The notes below the pieces were generated by a model. It saw only the letters and a program-made list of their open reading frames with translations. It made no database searches and was not told the DNA's origin. This document shows, one piece after another, positions 15,732-25,282 of a DNA stretch of 64,000 nt. The position numbers and the translations under genes are program-made. Positions within the stretch are counted from its first letter, which is position 1; each line of letters opens with the position of its first letter. The stretch is taken from positions 152,951-216,950 of the forward strand of contig NZ_NEJH01000009.1 of the NCBI RefSeq assembly GCF_002113025.1, written 5' to 3'. This DNA is from Pseudomonas sp. B28(2017). GTDB lineage: Bacteria > Pseudomonadota > Gammaproteobacteria > Pseudomonadales > Pseudomonadaceae.

Positions 15732-16822
15732 ACGCGCCGCTCGGCACCACCCACGACCTGCCGATCATTCATTTGCTCAGCAGTGGCGGCTTCTATGGGG
15801 CCGAACGGATGCTGCTGGATCATTGCCTGGCGACGCCGGGGCAGCACCAGGTGCTGTTTCTCGATGCGCCGCCAGAACTGATCGCGCGTTTTCGCGAGGC
15901 CGGTGTCGATTGCCTCGGCTGTGCAGGCCTGGTCGCGTTGCTGGGGCATTTGCGCCAGCGACGGGACCAGCGGCCACTGATCAATACGCACAACTTCAAG
16001 GGCCTGTTGTTCGGCTGGGTCAGCGCCACGCTGTTGCGCCTGCCACTGGTGATCACCCAGCACGGCTTCACCCCGCGCAGTCGCAAGCAGAAGCTCTACA
16101 CCTGGCTGAGCCTGCAACTGTGCCGCACGGCCTCGGTGGACCGGGTGGTGTGTGTCGCCGAAAGCATTGCCGCGCTGCACCGCCAGGCCAATGTGCGCGC
16201 GGACAAACTGCAGGTGATCCCCAATGGCCTGCCGGCGACCCACGATTTGCCGCCACCCAGTGGCGAACGTCAACGCCGGCTGGCCGGATACGTCGGGCGC
16301 TTGAGCCAGGAAAAAGGCCCAGACCTGTTTCTAGATGCGCTGATTCCGTTGTGTCAGCAGTACCCGCAACTGGACGCGGTGATGCTCGGCGATGGGCCTG
16401 AGCGCGAAAGCCTGCAGGCACGCATCGACGAGGCAGGCTTGCAGGCGCGCATCACATTGCCGGGCTATCAGACCGATATGCGCGCCTGGTGGTCACAACT
16501 CGATGCGCTGGTGATCAGTTCGCGCACCGAAGGCACGCCCATGATTCTGCTCGAGGCGATGCAGGCCGGGGTACCGGTGGTGGCCTTCGGCGTCGGCGGG
16601 ATTCCCGATGTCTTGCAGGACCGCCACAACGGCCTGCTCGCCGCGCCCACCGACAGCGCCGCCCTTGCCCGCCAGATCGGCGCGCTGCTGGATGACCCGG
16701 CACTGGCCGGCGCGTTGATCGACAACGCAAAACAGACGCAACGCGATCGCTACGACCTCAAGGCCCTGGCCGAACGCTGGTCGCAGCTTTACATACGGAC
16801 TGCACGGGAGCCGCGCGCGTGA
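15728..16822 (+). CDS. Glycosyltransferase family 4
   Basis: 364 residues from TTG 15728, which overlaps the preceding stop (TTGA); an alternative ATG at 15692 would overlap it by 40 bases. The N-terminal domain starts with LSSGGFYGAERMLLDH. The C-terminal GT-B domain has the retaining GT4 signature: YVGRLSQEKGPDLFLDAL, then EGTPMILLEAMQAGVPVVAFGVGGIPDVL with the E-x7-E pair. It adds a sugar to the lipid-linked repeat unit on the cytoplasmic side. Donor and acceptor unknown. Confidence 0.9.
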   Translation: MNAPLGTTHDLPIIHLLSSGGFYGAERMLLDHCLATPGQHQVLFLDAPPELIARFREAGVDCLGCAGLVALLGHLRQRRDQRPLINTHNFKGLLFGWVSATLLRLPLVITQHGFTPRSRKQKLYTWLSLQLCRTASVDRVVCVAESIAALHRQANVRADKLQVIPNGLPATHDLPPPSGERQRRLAGYVGRLSQEKGPDLFLDALIPLCQQYPQLDAVMLGDGPERESLQARIDEAGLQARITLPGYQTDMRAWWSQLDALVISSRTEGTPMILLEAMQAGVPVVAFGVGGIPDVLQDRHNGLLAAPTDSAALARQIGALLDDPALAGALIDNAKQTQRDRYDLKALAERWSQLYIRTAREPRA

Positions 16823-18186
16823 TTGTTCCGCTCTCGATCGTCAGTTTGCTCGGCCTGGTCTGCCTTGGTCTGCTGGCCAGCCCTTATCCGTACCTGGCGC
16901 CGGGAGCGGTGCTGGGCCTGGTAGGGGTCGCGGTGCTGTACCGCAAGCCGACCTGGGGCCTGCTGGGCATTGTCGCCATCCTGCCTTTCGAGGGCCTGTT
17001 CAAGGACAGCGCGTTATCGGGCTCGAAGTTCCTCGGCGCCTCGCTGGCGCTGATCCTGATGCTGCAACTGGCGATTCGCCAACTGCCGTCCGAGCGCCTG
17101 CGCAACAATATCTGGCGTTTCCTGATCGGGTTCATGGTGCTGTATCTGCTCAGCCTGTTGAACACCGACAACATGGGCTTCTCCCTGGTCCACCTGCGTG
17201 AATTGAGCGTCGGCCTGATTCTGTTTGTCATCACCCTGCTGATCGGGCGTGAGTTGAACCTCGACATGTTCGCCAAACTGGTTGCCATCAGTGTCGCGGT
17301 GACCTGCGCCATGGCGATGTTCTCCGCCAAATACCAGGACGAAGGCCGTGCGTCCGGCATGCTCAATGACCCGAACGAATTTGCCCTGATGATCGCCTTC
17401 GCCGTGCCCATGGCGCTGTTGCTGGTGGTCCGCAGCCCGAACCGGTTGCACCGGTTGTTCTGGGGGGCCTGTGCCCTCGTGCTGCTGGCCGGCATGACCA
17501 AGACTGAGTCCCGCTCGGGGCTGGTGGTGTTGCTCCTCAGCCTGTTGATCGGCACGTGGCACTATCGCGCGCAGTTACCACATATTCGTCCACGCCACCT
17601 GGGCTTTGCCATGCTCGGCCTGACGATTGTGATTGCGCTTGGGCTCTATGCGATGCCGGCAAGTTACGTGGCGCGCATCCAGTCGCTGAGCATCCTCAGC
17701 TCCGGGGCCAAGAGTCAGGACCAGTCCCTGGGCCGTCGCGCCTCCTACGTTGTGGTCGGCAGCGCCATGATCGCCGAGAACCCCTTGCTTGGCACCGGCC
17801 CCGGCACGTTCCCGCTGCACTACGCCAACACCGGTTATGCCAAGGCCTTTGCCATGACCGGCAAGGTCGACGACCTGTACCGCCGCGCCCACAACACCTA
17901 TATGGAAATCTTCAGTGAACTGGGGGTTCCCGCCGGCCTGATGTTCGTCGGCATGCTAGTCCAGGGGTTGTACAACCTGATTCGCGCCCGCCGCACCTGG
18001 CTGTTGCGAGGAGACAGGCATCAGGCCGATCTGATGACCCACCTCGGCATGAGTTTTCTGTCGTTGACGTTGTTCCTGATGTTCCTCAGCGCGCCGAACC
18101 ACAAGTACCTGTGGATCATGCTCGCGTTGACCGGCGCGCTGCGCACGAAAGCCGAAGAAGCCCCGCTGAAGGAGGTCAGGGCATGA
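16819..18186 (+). CDS. O-antigen ligase/polymerase family protein (Wzy)
   Basis: 455 residues from a GTG start overlapping the previous stop. About 11-12 hydrophobic segments run from residue 3 on. The large periplasmic loop with RRASYVVVGSAMIAENPLLGTGPGTFPLHYA and RRAHNTYMEIFSELGVPAGL is the hallmark of the O-antigen ligase/Wzy superfamily. With Wzx and Wzz-like proteins in the same operon, the polymerase role is more likely than ligase. Confidence 0.9.
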   Translation: MIVPLSIVSLLGLVCLGLLASPYPYLAPGAVLGLVGVAVLYRKPTWGLLGIVAILPFEGLFKDSALSGSKFLGASLALILMLQLAIRQLPSERLRNNIWRFLIGFMVLYLLSLLNTDNMGFSLVHLRELSVGLILFVITLLIGRELNLDMFAKLVAISVAVTCAMAMFSAKYQDEGRASGMLNDPNEFALMIAFAVPMALLLVVRSPNRLHRLFWGACALVLLAGMTKTESRSGLVVLLLSLLIGTWHYRAQLPHIRPRHLGFAMLGLTIVIALGLYAMPASYVARIQSLSILSSGAKSQDQSLGRRASYVVVGSAMIAENPLLGTGPGTFPLHYANTGYAKAFAMTGKVDDLYRRAHNTYMEIFSELGVPAGLMFVGMLVQGLYNLIRARRTWLLRGDRHQADLMTHLGMSFLSLTLFLMFLSAPNHKYLWIMLALTGALRTKAEEAPLKEVRA

Positions 18187-19151
18187 ACCGCATCAGTATC
18201 GTCATCCCGATGTACAACGAGGCCCGGCACATCGCCCGGACCCTGCAAGCGGCACGACAGGCCGCCGAGGCGGCCAACGTCGAATGCGAGTTGATCGTGG
18301 TCGACAACGGCTCCGACGACCAGGGCCCGCACATTGCCCGGGAGTTCGGCGCCCAGGTGCTGGTCCTGCCCGGCCTGCTCATCGGCGCGTTGCGCAATCG
18401 CGGAGCGGCGATTGCCAGCGGTGAATGGCTGGCCTTTATCGATGCCGACGTCGAGATGCCCGAGAACTGGCTCAAGCTGTTGTTCGACCTCGAGTCCAGC
18501 GGCAAGGCCGATGTCAGCGGTCTTGACCTGCACACTCCGGCCGAAGCGCCGTGGTACGCCGACGCCTGGCAGCGCCGCACCTTGCGCCCCCATACGCAGC
18601 CGCTGCATGTCGCGCAATGGCTGCCCACTTGCAACCTGCTGATGCGCCGTCGCTGGTTCGACAAGGTCGGTGGTTTCAATGAACAACTGCGCACCGGCGA
18701 GGACAAGGAGCTGACCATGCGCCTGTCCGACGCGGGCGCGAAACTGCTCGCGGTCAACCAGAGCGTGGCGCTGCATTGGGGTTACGAAGGCAGTTGGCGG
18801 GAATGGATGGGCAAGGAATTGTGGCGTCAGGGCAGTCATCTGCAACTGCTGCGCACCCATGGCCCGAGCCTGCGCTTGCTGCGCTTTCCGCTACTGTCGA
18901 TTGCCGTCTGGGTGATCGACTTCATGGCCATTTCCGCCCTGCTCGACGGTTTCCCCCATCATTCGTTGCTGATGCTGCTGATGACCGTCCTGCCCGCCCT
19001 GGCCCTGAGCCTGCGTCAAAGTGCCAGGCACCGCGACCCGCTCCTGACCCTGCAACTCTGGGGCCTGCACTGGGTGCGCCTGCACCTGGCGGGCGCCGGG
19101 TTCATCCTCAGCCTTTGTCATTGGAATGCCAGGAGGCCCGCCCGTGGCTGA
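18183..19151 (+). CDS. Glycosyltransferase family 2
   Basis: 322 residues from ATG 18183 overlapping the wzy stop. The GT-A fold is visible: SIVIPMYNEARHI, IVVDNGSDD and the DxD-type FIDADVEMP, with the acceptor-side GEDKELTMRL. Two hydrophobic segments after residue 240 suggest membrane anchoring near the polymerase. Donor unknown. Confidence 0.92.
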   Translation: MNRISIVIPMYNEARHIARTLQAARQAAEAANVECELIVVDNGSDDQGPHIAREFGAQVLVLPGLLIGALRNRGAAIASGEWLAFIDADVEMPENWLKLLFDLESSGKADVSGLDLHTPAEAPWYADAWQRRTLRPHTQPLHVAQWLPTCNLLMRRRWFDKVGGFNEQLRTGEDKELTMRLSDAGAKLLAVNQSVALHWGYEGSWREWMGKELWRQGSHLQLLRTHGPSLRLLRFPLLSIAVWVIDFMAISALLDGFPHHSLLMLLMTVLPALALSLRQSARHRDPLLTLQLWGLHWVRLHLAGAGFILSLCHWNARRPARG

Positions 19152-20280
19152 ATTCATTTTCTGGTTGTGCCTGTTGCTACCGGTTTACGCCTACCTCGGT
19201 TATCCCCTGTTATTGACGTTGCTGGCACCGTTTTACCCGGCACCGCGCCATGGACCGGCACAACCGATGGACGTGAGCATCGTGATTGCCGCGCACAACG
19301 AAGCGCGGCATATCGAAGAAAAACTGCGCACCGTGCTGGCCCAGGATTATCAGGCCCGCTCGCTGCAAATCATCCTCGCCAGCGACGGCTCGACCGACGA
19401 CACCGTGGCCTGCGCGCGCCGGGTCGAGGACCCGCGCATCAGCGTGCTCGATCTGCCCCGCCAGGGCAAGGCGGCGACGCTCAATGCCGGGGTCGCGATC
19501 AGCAGCGGCGCGATCCTGGTGTTCACCGACGCCGACAACCAATGGTCCACCGACACCCTCGGCCATTTGCTCGCGCCGCTCAACGACCCGCAGGTCGGTG
19601 GCTGCGCCGGGCACATGGTGATCCCGGTGACCGGCAAGGGGTTGAGCGTTGGTGACAGCCTGTATCGGCACTACGAAGGCTGGCTGCGCTACGTGGAAAA
19701 TCGCACCGGCTGCATGGTCTCCGCCGATGGCGCATTGCTCGCCCTGCGCCGCGAGTTGTTCCAGAACGTGCCGGCGGAGGTCAACGACGATTTCTTTATC
19801 AGTACCTGCGCGCCGGTCGCGTTCAAGCGGATTGTCTACGTGCCTCAGGCCCGGGTAATCGACCAGGGTGTGGACGAAGCCGACAAGCAATTGCGCCGCC
19901 GTCAGCGGGTTACGGTGGGTGGCCTGCAAAGCCTGGCCCAGCGCCGGGAGCTGCTCAATCCGTTGACCCACGGCCTGTATGCGATTGCCTTGATCAGCCA
20001 CAAGCTGATCCGGCGGCTGGCGCCGATCCTGTTGCTGCCGTTGCTGCTGAGCAATTTCTGGCTGTGGGAAGACCACGGCTTTTATCGCCTGAGCCTGATC
20101 GCACAACTGCTCGGCTACACGATGGCCATTGCCGGCCTGCTGGATTCGCAACACCGCTTGCCCAAACCCTTTCGCCTGGCTGCGTTCCTGCTGGTGACCC
20201 TTACCGGGATGAGCATTGGCCTGTGGCAGTTCCTGCGCGGTCGGCGTTACGCGCAATGGAACCCCGAGCAAAATCGATGA
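19144..20280 (+). CDS. Membrane-bound glycosyltransferase family 2
   Basis: 378 residues. GTG 19144 is preferred because AGGAGG at 19131-19136 precedes it by 7 bases; the ATG at 19126 lacks such a site. N-terminal membrane segment, then GT2 core DVSIVIAAHNEARHIEEKL, ASDGSTDD, FTDADNQW, EVNDDFFIS and an RRRQRVTVGG segment like the QxxRW region. Three or four membrane helices close the protein. Processive-type synthases share this layout, but the other glycosyltransferases here suggest a single transfer. Confidence 0.9.
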   Translation: MAEFIFWLCLLLPVYAYLGYPLLLTLLAPFYPAPRHGPAQPMDVSIVIAAHNEARHIEEKLRTVLAQDYQARSLQIILASDGSTDDTVACARRVEDPRISVLDLPRQGKAATLNAGVAISSGAILVFTDADNQWSTDTLGHLLAPLNDPQVGGCAGHMVIPVTGKGLSVGDSLYRHYEGWLRYVENRTGCMVSADGALLALRRELFQNVPAEVNDDFFISTCAPVAFKRIVYVPQARVIDQGVDEADKQLRRRQRVTVGGLQSLAQRRELLNPLTHGLYAIALISHKLIRRLAPILLLPLLLSNFWLWEDHGFYRLSLIAQLLGYTMAIAGLLDSQHRLPKPFRLAAFLLVTLTGMSIGLWQFLRGRRYAQWNPEQNR

Positions 20281-20292
20281 GAGGCGCGTGCC

Positions 20293-21291
20293 ATGGCGAT
20301 CAAACAACTGTTAAAGCGCACCAGTGGCTGGCTGTACCTCAACTCCCCGGTCGGGCGCAATCAACTGCACGGCGCCGGGGTGATCCTGATGCTGCACCGG
20401 GTGCTGGCCAGCGATCAGGCCGCCGAACTGCCCCATCGCAATGAACTGTGCGTCGGGCCAAAGGCGTTTGAACATTTGCTGGTGTGGTTGAAAAAACACT
20501 TCGACTGCGTGCCGCTGATGGACATTCTGCAACCGGGTGCGCGCTCGGAGCGGCCGAAAGTGGCGCTGACCTTCGACGACGGCTGGCGCGACAACGCGGT
20601 GAATGCCTTCCCGTTGCTGCAAAAACACCGGGTGCCGGCGAGCATCTTTCTGTCCACTGATTTCATCGGCAGCCGCCAGCGGTTCTGGTGGGAAAGCATC
20701 GGCGAAACCCTATGGAACAGTCATGGCGAACAGGCACGCCTGCACCTGATCGAACATTTGCAGCACCTGGGGCGCCCGTTGCCGACACGGTGCGATGACC
20801 CGGATCGGCAACGCCGCAGCCTGGCGCTGCTGAACTTTTTACAGAGCCTGAAAACCCTGGCGCCGCTGGACCTCAATCGCCTGACCGACGCCTGTCCGCA
20901 AGAGTCGTTGCCCCAGGCGCTGGACTGGCAGCAAGTACGCAACCTGGAAGCGTCCGGCCTGGTGCGCTTCGGCCCCCACGGTGCCAGCCACGCCATCCTC
21001 ACTGGTCTCGACGATCAACGCCTGGATGAAGAACTGAGCCGCAGTCGCGACGCGCTGCTCCACGGCTGCGTCCGGCCGTTGCCGGTTTACTGCTACCCCA
21101 ATGGCGACAACGATGCGCGGGTGCGCCAACAGGTGGCCAGGCACGACTTCCCGTTTGCCCTGGGCACCGGCACCGGCATTTATCGAGGGGCCGGAGATCC
21201 ACTGGCCCTGCCACGCTTCGGCGTCAGCCAGCGTACCGCGCGCAATCCCGAGTTGCTGTCCTGGCGCCTCTACCGTGGGGCACGCCCATGA
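20293..21291 (+). CDS. Polysaccharide deacetylase family protein
   Basis: 332 residues. The NodB-type catalytic motif TFDDGW (near residue 95) supplies the base Asp and metal Asp, followed by FLSTDFIG and the later GPHGASHAILT His motif. No signal peptide is evident, so it acts in the cytoplasm or at the inner face, perhaps on the lipid-linked unit. Removal of an N-acetyl group from an amino sugar is the usual reaction. It overlaps the flippase start by four bases. Confidence 0.9.
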   Translation: MAIKQLLKRTSGWLYLNSPVGRNQLHGAGVILMLHRVLASDQAAELPHRNELCVGPKAFEHLLVWLKKHFDCVPLMDILQPGARSERPKVALTFDDGWRDNAVNAFPLLQKHRVPASIFLSTDFIGSRQRFWWESIGETLWNSHGEQARLHLIEHLQHLGRPLPTRCDDPDRQRRSLALLNFLQSLKTLAPLDLNRLTDACPQESLPQALDWQQVRNLEASGLVRFGPHGASHAILTGLDDQRLDEELSRSRDALLHGCVRPLPVYCYPNGDNDARVRQQVARHDFPFALGTGTGIYRGAGDPLALPRFGVSQRTARNPELLSWRLYRGARP

Positions 21292-22592
21292 GCCGCAGCA
21301 ACTACCTCAAGCACCTGGCCCTGAGCATGGGCACCAAACTGGCGATGATCGCCCTGCGCTTGCTGCGTAACGTGTTGCTGGCACGGATTCTCGGCCCCAG
21401 CGAACGGGGCCTGTTTGCCTTGCTCAACACCCTGCCCGACCTGATCAGCGCTGCCACCAGCGGCGGCCTGAATTCAGCGGTGGGCTATCAGGCGGCCAAG
21501 CAACGACCGATGGGCTTGCTGCTCAGTCAGGTGCTGCTGTTCGGTTGTCTGCTGGCGACGCTGCTGACCTTGCTGGTGGTGGCGCTGACCCGCGAGTTCG
21601 GCAGTGAACTGGACATCACCACGCAGTTGGGCCTGCTCGCCTGGCTGTTGCTGCTGGCGGTGCCGCTGACCGTGCTCAAAAGCGGTTTGCTGACCCTGCA
21701 CAACGCCTCAGGTGGCGTGGTCGCCTTCAATGCCTTGCGCCTGACCGAGTCACTGGCGCCGCTGCTGGTATTCCTCAGCCTGTTCTGGATGTGGAAAGGC
21801 GCGGCCCTGGAAGCGGCGTTGATCAGTTGGCTGGCGGGGATCAGCCTGGTGGTGCTGGCCGGTTGGGTCTGGCTCAAGCGCGAGCATCCGCTGAGCCTGC
21901 AATGGGACCGCGCCAGTCAAAACGAACTGCTGCGCTACAGCGCCCGCAGTCATCCGGACCTGCTGTTCCAGCAGGTGATTCTGCGCTCCGACTACCTGTT
22001 CATCGGCGCCCTGCTCGGCACCACGGCGCTGGGTCACTACGCCATGGCCAGCGCGGCCGCCGAGTTGCTGCTGATCGTTCCGGAAGCAGTGACCACGCCG
22101 CTGATGAAACGCCTGCTGCAACAGGAAGAAGGCATCGAAAAAGTCACGCCACTGGCCTTGCGCTTGACCGCTACGGTGATGCTCGGCGCTTGCCTGAGCA
22201 TGGCCGTGGTCGGTGAATGGTTGATCGTGACGCTGTTTGGCGAAGCCTATCAGCCTGCCTATCCTGCGTTGCTGGCGCTGCTGCCAGGCCTGTTGGGTCT
22301 GTGCTACATGAGCATTCTGCGTCTGGACTTATTGGGCAAAAACCGCCCCGGCACGATTTCGTTGTCGATGGGCCTCAGCGCCCTGCTCAACCTGGCGCTC
22401 AATGTGCTGCTGATCCCGACCTACGGCATCGTCGGCGCAGCAGCCGCATCCTCTATCGCGTACCTGGCCGTGACCCTGGCGCTGTTGGTGATGTATTGCC
22501 GGTTGAGCCACGTGCCGGTCTGGAAAACACTTATCGTCCTGCCCGGCGATATCGTGCCGACGCTGCAGATGCTGCAACGGAAATCGGCATGA
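21288..22592 (+). CDS. Oligosaccharide flippase (Wzx)
   Basis: 434 residues with about 12-14 hydrophobic helices and the MATE/MOP-type N-terminus (MGTKLAMIALRLLRNVLLARILGPSERGLFALLNT). It would flip the lipid-linked repeat unit to the periplasm for Wzy. Its position between deacetylase and the secreted glycosidase-like protein, with stop-start overlaps on both sides, fits one operon. Confidence 0.92.
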   Translation: MSRSNYLKHLALSMGTKLAMIALRLLRNVLLARILGPSERGLFALLNTLPDLISAATSGGLNSAVGYQAAKQRPMGLLLSQVLLFGCLLATLLTLLVVALTREFGSELDITTQLGLLAWLLLLAVPLTVLKSGLLTLHNASGGVVAFNALRLTESLAPLLVFLSLFWMWKGAALEAALISWLAGISLVVLAGWVWLKREHPLSLQWDRASQNELLRYSARSHPDLLFQQVILRSDYLFIGALLGTTALGHYAMASAAAELLLIVPEAVTTPLMKRLLQQEEGIEKVTPLALRLTATVMLGACLSMAVVGEWLIVTLFGEAYQPAYPALLALLPGLLGLCYMSILRLDLLGKNRPGTISLSMGLSALLNLALNVLLIPTYGIVGAAAASSIAYLAVTLALLVMYCRLSHVPVWKTLIVLPGDIVPTLQMLQRKSA

Positions 22593-24508
22593 AACGCCTG
22601 TTATTGCTGGTGAGTCTTGGCCTCGGGCTGAGCGCCGAAGCGGCGCCCATGCGTTGGGCCGATATCCGCGACGGCAGCCTGTACCTGCAAACGGACCGCC
22701 CCGACAGCCTGACCGTGCTCTGGGCTCCGGTGTGGCAGGCTGAAGCCAACGAAGAACACCTCTACTTGCTCGACGGCCAGGGCAAACTCCTGAGCGAACG
22801 ACTGATTGCCGCCCATGAGCCCCGCGGCAGCCAACGCTGGGACCTGGCGCCGGGCGCCGCCAGTTATCGACTGGAAATTCCTGGCTACAGCTTCCGCCGT
22901 TATACGATTGAGCACGACGACCGCACCGTCGCACTGTTCGCCCCTGCCAAGGTGCATTTCAGCGCCGAGCCCCGGGACGGTGACGAGTTGTATTTCAAGG
23001 TCGCGGCCGGTGAACACGCGGTGCTGGCCGGTAAATTCCACGGCGGCGTCGGCGCGTTGCAAGCGCAGCGCGTGAGTGACGGCCAACAGCTTTCACTGCC
23101 TCTCAAGCCTTACCCCGCCTATTGGCAGTTCGACAAAGTCGGGTTGCCCGTTGCAACCACCGATCAAGTCTGGCGCCTGCACCTGCGCGGCAGCGGCAAG
23201 GTCGCGTTCTGGCTCGACGGCACGGCCAACCTGTTCGCCCAGAACCCACAACAGCTCAAACCCTTGCGCGAAGACGAGGGCGAGACCCGGCTGACGCTGC
23301 ACCAGGACGTGCTCGGCAAGACCCCGAACCTGGGTATCGCCCTGCCCTATGCGCGACCGCCGGATTCCGGTTTCGCCGTGCTCGATGCCCTGCAACCACA
23401 GGCCGGAACCTATTACAGCCTGGTCGACATCATGGCCACGCGGCCGCATTACGAAGACCTGTTCCGCCGACTGTATCAGGATCGCTTCGGCATCACTCAG
23501 GACATCACCCTGCTGGCCGGCAGTCAGCGCCAGGCCGAACTGCGCGCCGACACCACCAGCAACGCCGGCCTCAACGCCTGGCTCACCGCCACGCGCGCAC
23601 TTGGCGGCAAAGGCACGCACTACATCAGCTTTGCCGACGAACCGAACCTCAACTACCCGGACTACGCCAGCTACCAGCGCCTCTTCAACAGCATGGCCTG
23701 GCAAGTGCGCAGCAACCCGGACAACGCCAAAGCCGGCGTACGCATCGCCATGCCGGCCAGCTCCCGGTTCGTCAATGGCCCGCTCGTCGACAATGCCGCC
23801 GACAAGCGCGGCATCGACTGGGCCCGACGCTTGCTGGCCGAGTCCGGCGACAAGATCGATGCGCTGGCATGGCACGAATGGATGGTCCGCGACCTGCTGG
23901 CGACCCGTGTCTACCGCGATAGCGTACGCAAAGCGGCAGAGCTGGTGGGGCTCGACGCCCAGGGACGACCACGCAAGGCCTTGTTGCTGGACCAGACCAA
24001 CATGTCCAGCGGGGCCAGCCTCAGCCCTTACGATCAGGAAACTCACTACGCCTCGTTATGGTGGGCCTCGGTCATCATCAATGCTTCCCAGGACGGCTTG
24101 CTCGACATGCTCGGCTGGTTCCAGGCCGACGACGAACCCGAGTATCCCAAGGGCATGTTCCGCGTGCTCGGCAAGGATGAATTCGAGCTCAAGCCCGTAG
24201 GCCTGGCGCAGCAATTTATCCGCAAGCATTGGCTACAGAATGTCATGCGCCTGGAGAACGACGCCTTCGAGGTTGACGTGCTGGCCATGTCTGCCGGGCA
24301 GCAACGCAGCCTGCTTGGCGTCAACAAAGGCTCGCGCTTGCAGCGTGTGAGCCTGGCTGGCGCGCAATGCCCATTGCCCCAGGGATCATTGCGCTATTTC
24401 GGCGCCGACAACCGCAGTCGCGACGCATTTTTCAAGTGTCTGGAGGGTCGCATCAGCTTCGATTTACCAGGAGAAACCCTGTTTACACTCAGCTGGAGCG
24501 CCACATGA
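22589..24508 (+). CDS. Secreted glycoside-hydrolase-like protein
   Basis: 639 residues from ATG 22589, overlapping the wzx stop; a longer upstream frame is a shadow of wzx. A signal peptide (MKRLLLLVSLGLGLSAEA) targets the periplasm. The N-terminal 220 residues are probably beta-rich. The middle resembles a TIM-barrel of clan GH-A: SFADEPNLNYP looks like the acid/base Glu loop, and LLLDQTNMSSG and WFQADDEPEYP are later barrel strands. Exopolysaccharide operons often carry a periplasmic glycosidase that trims the polymer (PslG is an example). The specific family is not certain. Confidence 0.72.
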   Translation: MKRLLLLVSLGLGLSAEAAPMRWADIRDGSLYLQTDRPDSLTVLWAPVWQAEANEEHLYLLDGQGKLLSERLIAAHEPRGSQRWDLAPGAASYRLEIPGYSFRRYTIEHDDRTVALFAPAKVHFSAEPRDGDELYFKVAAGEHAVLAGKFHGGVGALQAQRVSDGQQLSLPLKPYPAYWQFDKVGLPVATTDQVWRLHLRGSGKVAFWLDGTANLFAQNPQQLKPLREDEGETRLTLHQDVLGKTPNLGIALPYARPPDSGFAVLDALQPQAGTYYSLVDIMATRPHYEDLFRRLYQDRFGITQDITLLAGSQRQAELRADTTSNAGLNAWLTATRALGGKGTHYISFADEPNLNYPDYASYQRLFNSMAWQVRSNPDNAKAGVRIAMPASSRFVNGPLVDNAADKRGIDWARRLLAESGDKIDALAWHEWMVRDLLATRVYRDSVRKAAELVGLDAQGRPRKALLLDQTNMSSGASLSPYDQETHYASLWWASVIINASQDGLLDMLGWFQADDEPEYPKGMFRVLGKDEFELKPVGLAQQFIRKHWLQNVMRLENDAFEVDVLAMSAGQQRSLLGVNKGSRLQRVSLAGAQCPLPQGSLRYFGADNRSRDAFFKCLEGRISFDLPGETLFTLSWSAT

Positions 24509-24591
24509 ACGTCATTGATTTTTGCCGTGTAGACGATTCGTCGTGCATTGAGTCACGGCACTCGCGACCAACACCGTGAGGAGTCAAAAAC

Positions 24592-25278
24592 ATGAATGTT
24601 CTAAAAAAACTCAGCGATCACATCAAGCAAAAAGGCCTGCGCGCCACCGTCGGCAAGTTGTGGAAACACTACGTGTTTTTCCACGAAGAACTGTTGTGGA
24701 TGGAGCGCGACCTGGTGAGCCCGGTACCGCCACACAAGCTTCGGCCCTATACACCGCTGCGACTGGAAACCATCACCCCACAAAACGCCGTAGCGTTCAC
24801 CAGGCACTTCGGTGATCGCGTGGGCACCATGGCCGAGTTGGCGTCCGAAGGATACACCGGGCACATGTACCTGGATGAAAACGGCGATACCGTGGCCTTT
24901 ATCTGGGGCAGCACACGCGATTATCACGACCGTCATTACTACGGCTGCCTGTTCCCGGTGAAGCCAGGTGAGTTCTTCGAGTTCGCTCTCGAGCAGATTC
25001 CTGCCTACCGGGGCACCACGCTGTCGGTCGATTTCCAGCTGAACCTGTGGAAAGCCATGGCTGATCAAGGCTGCAACAAAGTGGTGGATATCTGCGAGTC
25101 CCACAACATTCCCGCGCTCAAGCTGCACATCCGCATGGGGTATCGCGAGCAAGGACGGGTCATGAACATCTACCACCTGTTCGGCTGGCGCTTCTTCCGC
25201 GAAACCCGCTACAGCGGTTCACGCCTGGATGCCTTGCGCAAACCGGCCCCCTCTCCTGTTCCAGCCGAGGCGAGCTGA
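24592..25278 (+). CDS. GNAT-like acetyltransferase in exopolysaccharide operon
   Basis: 228 residues. N-terminal basic helix (LKKLSDHIKQKGLRATVGKLWKHY) precedes an acyltransferase-like domain; the stretch VDICESHNIPALKLHIRMGYREQGRVMNIY resembles the closing motif of GNAT proteins (neighbouring N...A...L..K.GY). It follows the glycosidase-like gene by 83 bp and precedes another acyltransferase by four bases, so it probably decorates a sugar of the polymer or its precursor. Assigned on fold-like motifs only. Confidence 0.7.
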   Translation: MNVLKKLSDHIKQKGLRATVGKLWKHYVFFHEELLWMERDLVSPVPPHKLRPYTPLRLETITPQNAVAFTRHFGDRVGTMAELASEGYTGHMYLDENGDTVAFIWGSTRDYHDRHYYGCLFPVKPGEFFEFALEQIPAYRGTTLSVDFQLNLWKAMADQGCNKVVDICESHNIPALKLHIRMGYREQGRVMNIYHLFGWRFFRETRYSGSRLDALRKPAPSPVPAEAS

Positions 25279-25282
25279 CCTT

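Noticed and set aside
22217..22588. N-terminal extension of the glycosidase-like protein
   Set aside because: This part is the flippase gene in another frame; a signal peptide starts cleanly at ATG 22589.
24505..24579. 24-codon frame overlapping the end of the glycosidase-like gene (ATGA)
   Set aside because: No ribosome site of its own, no family, and it ends just before the real GNAT-like gene; not enough support.
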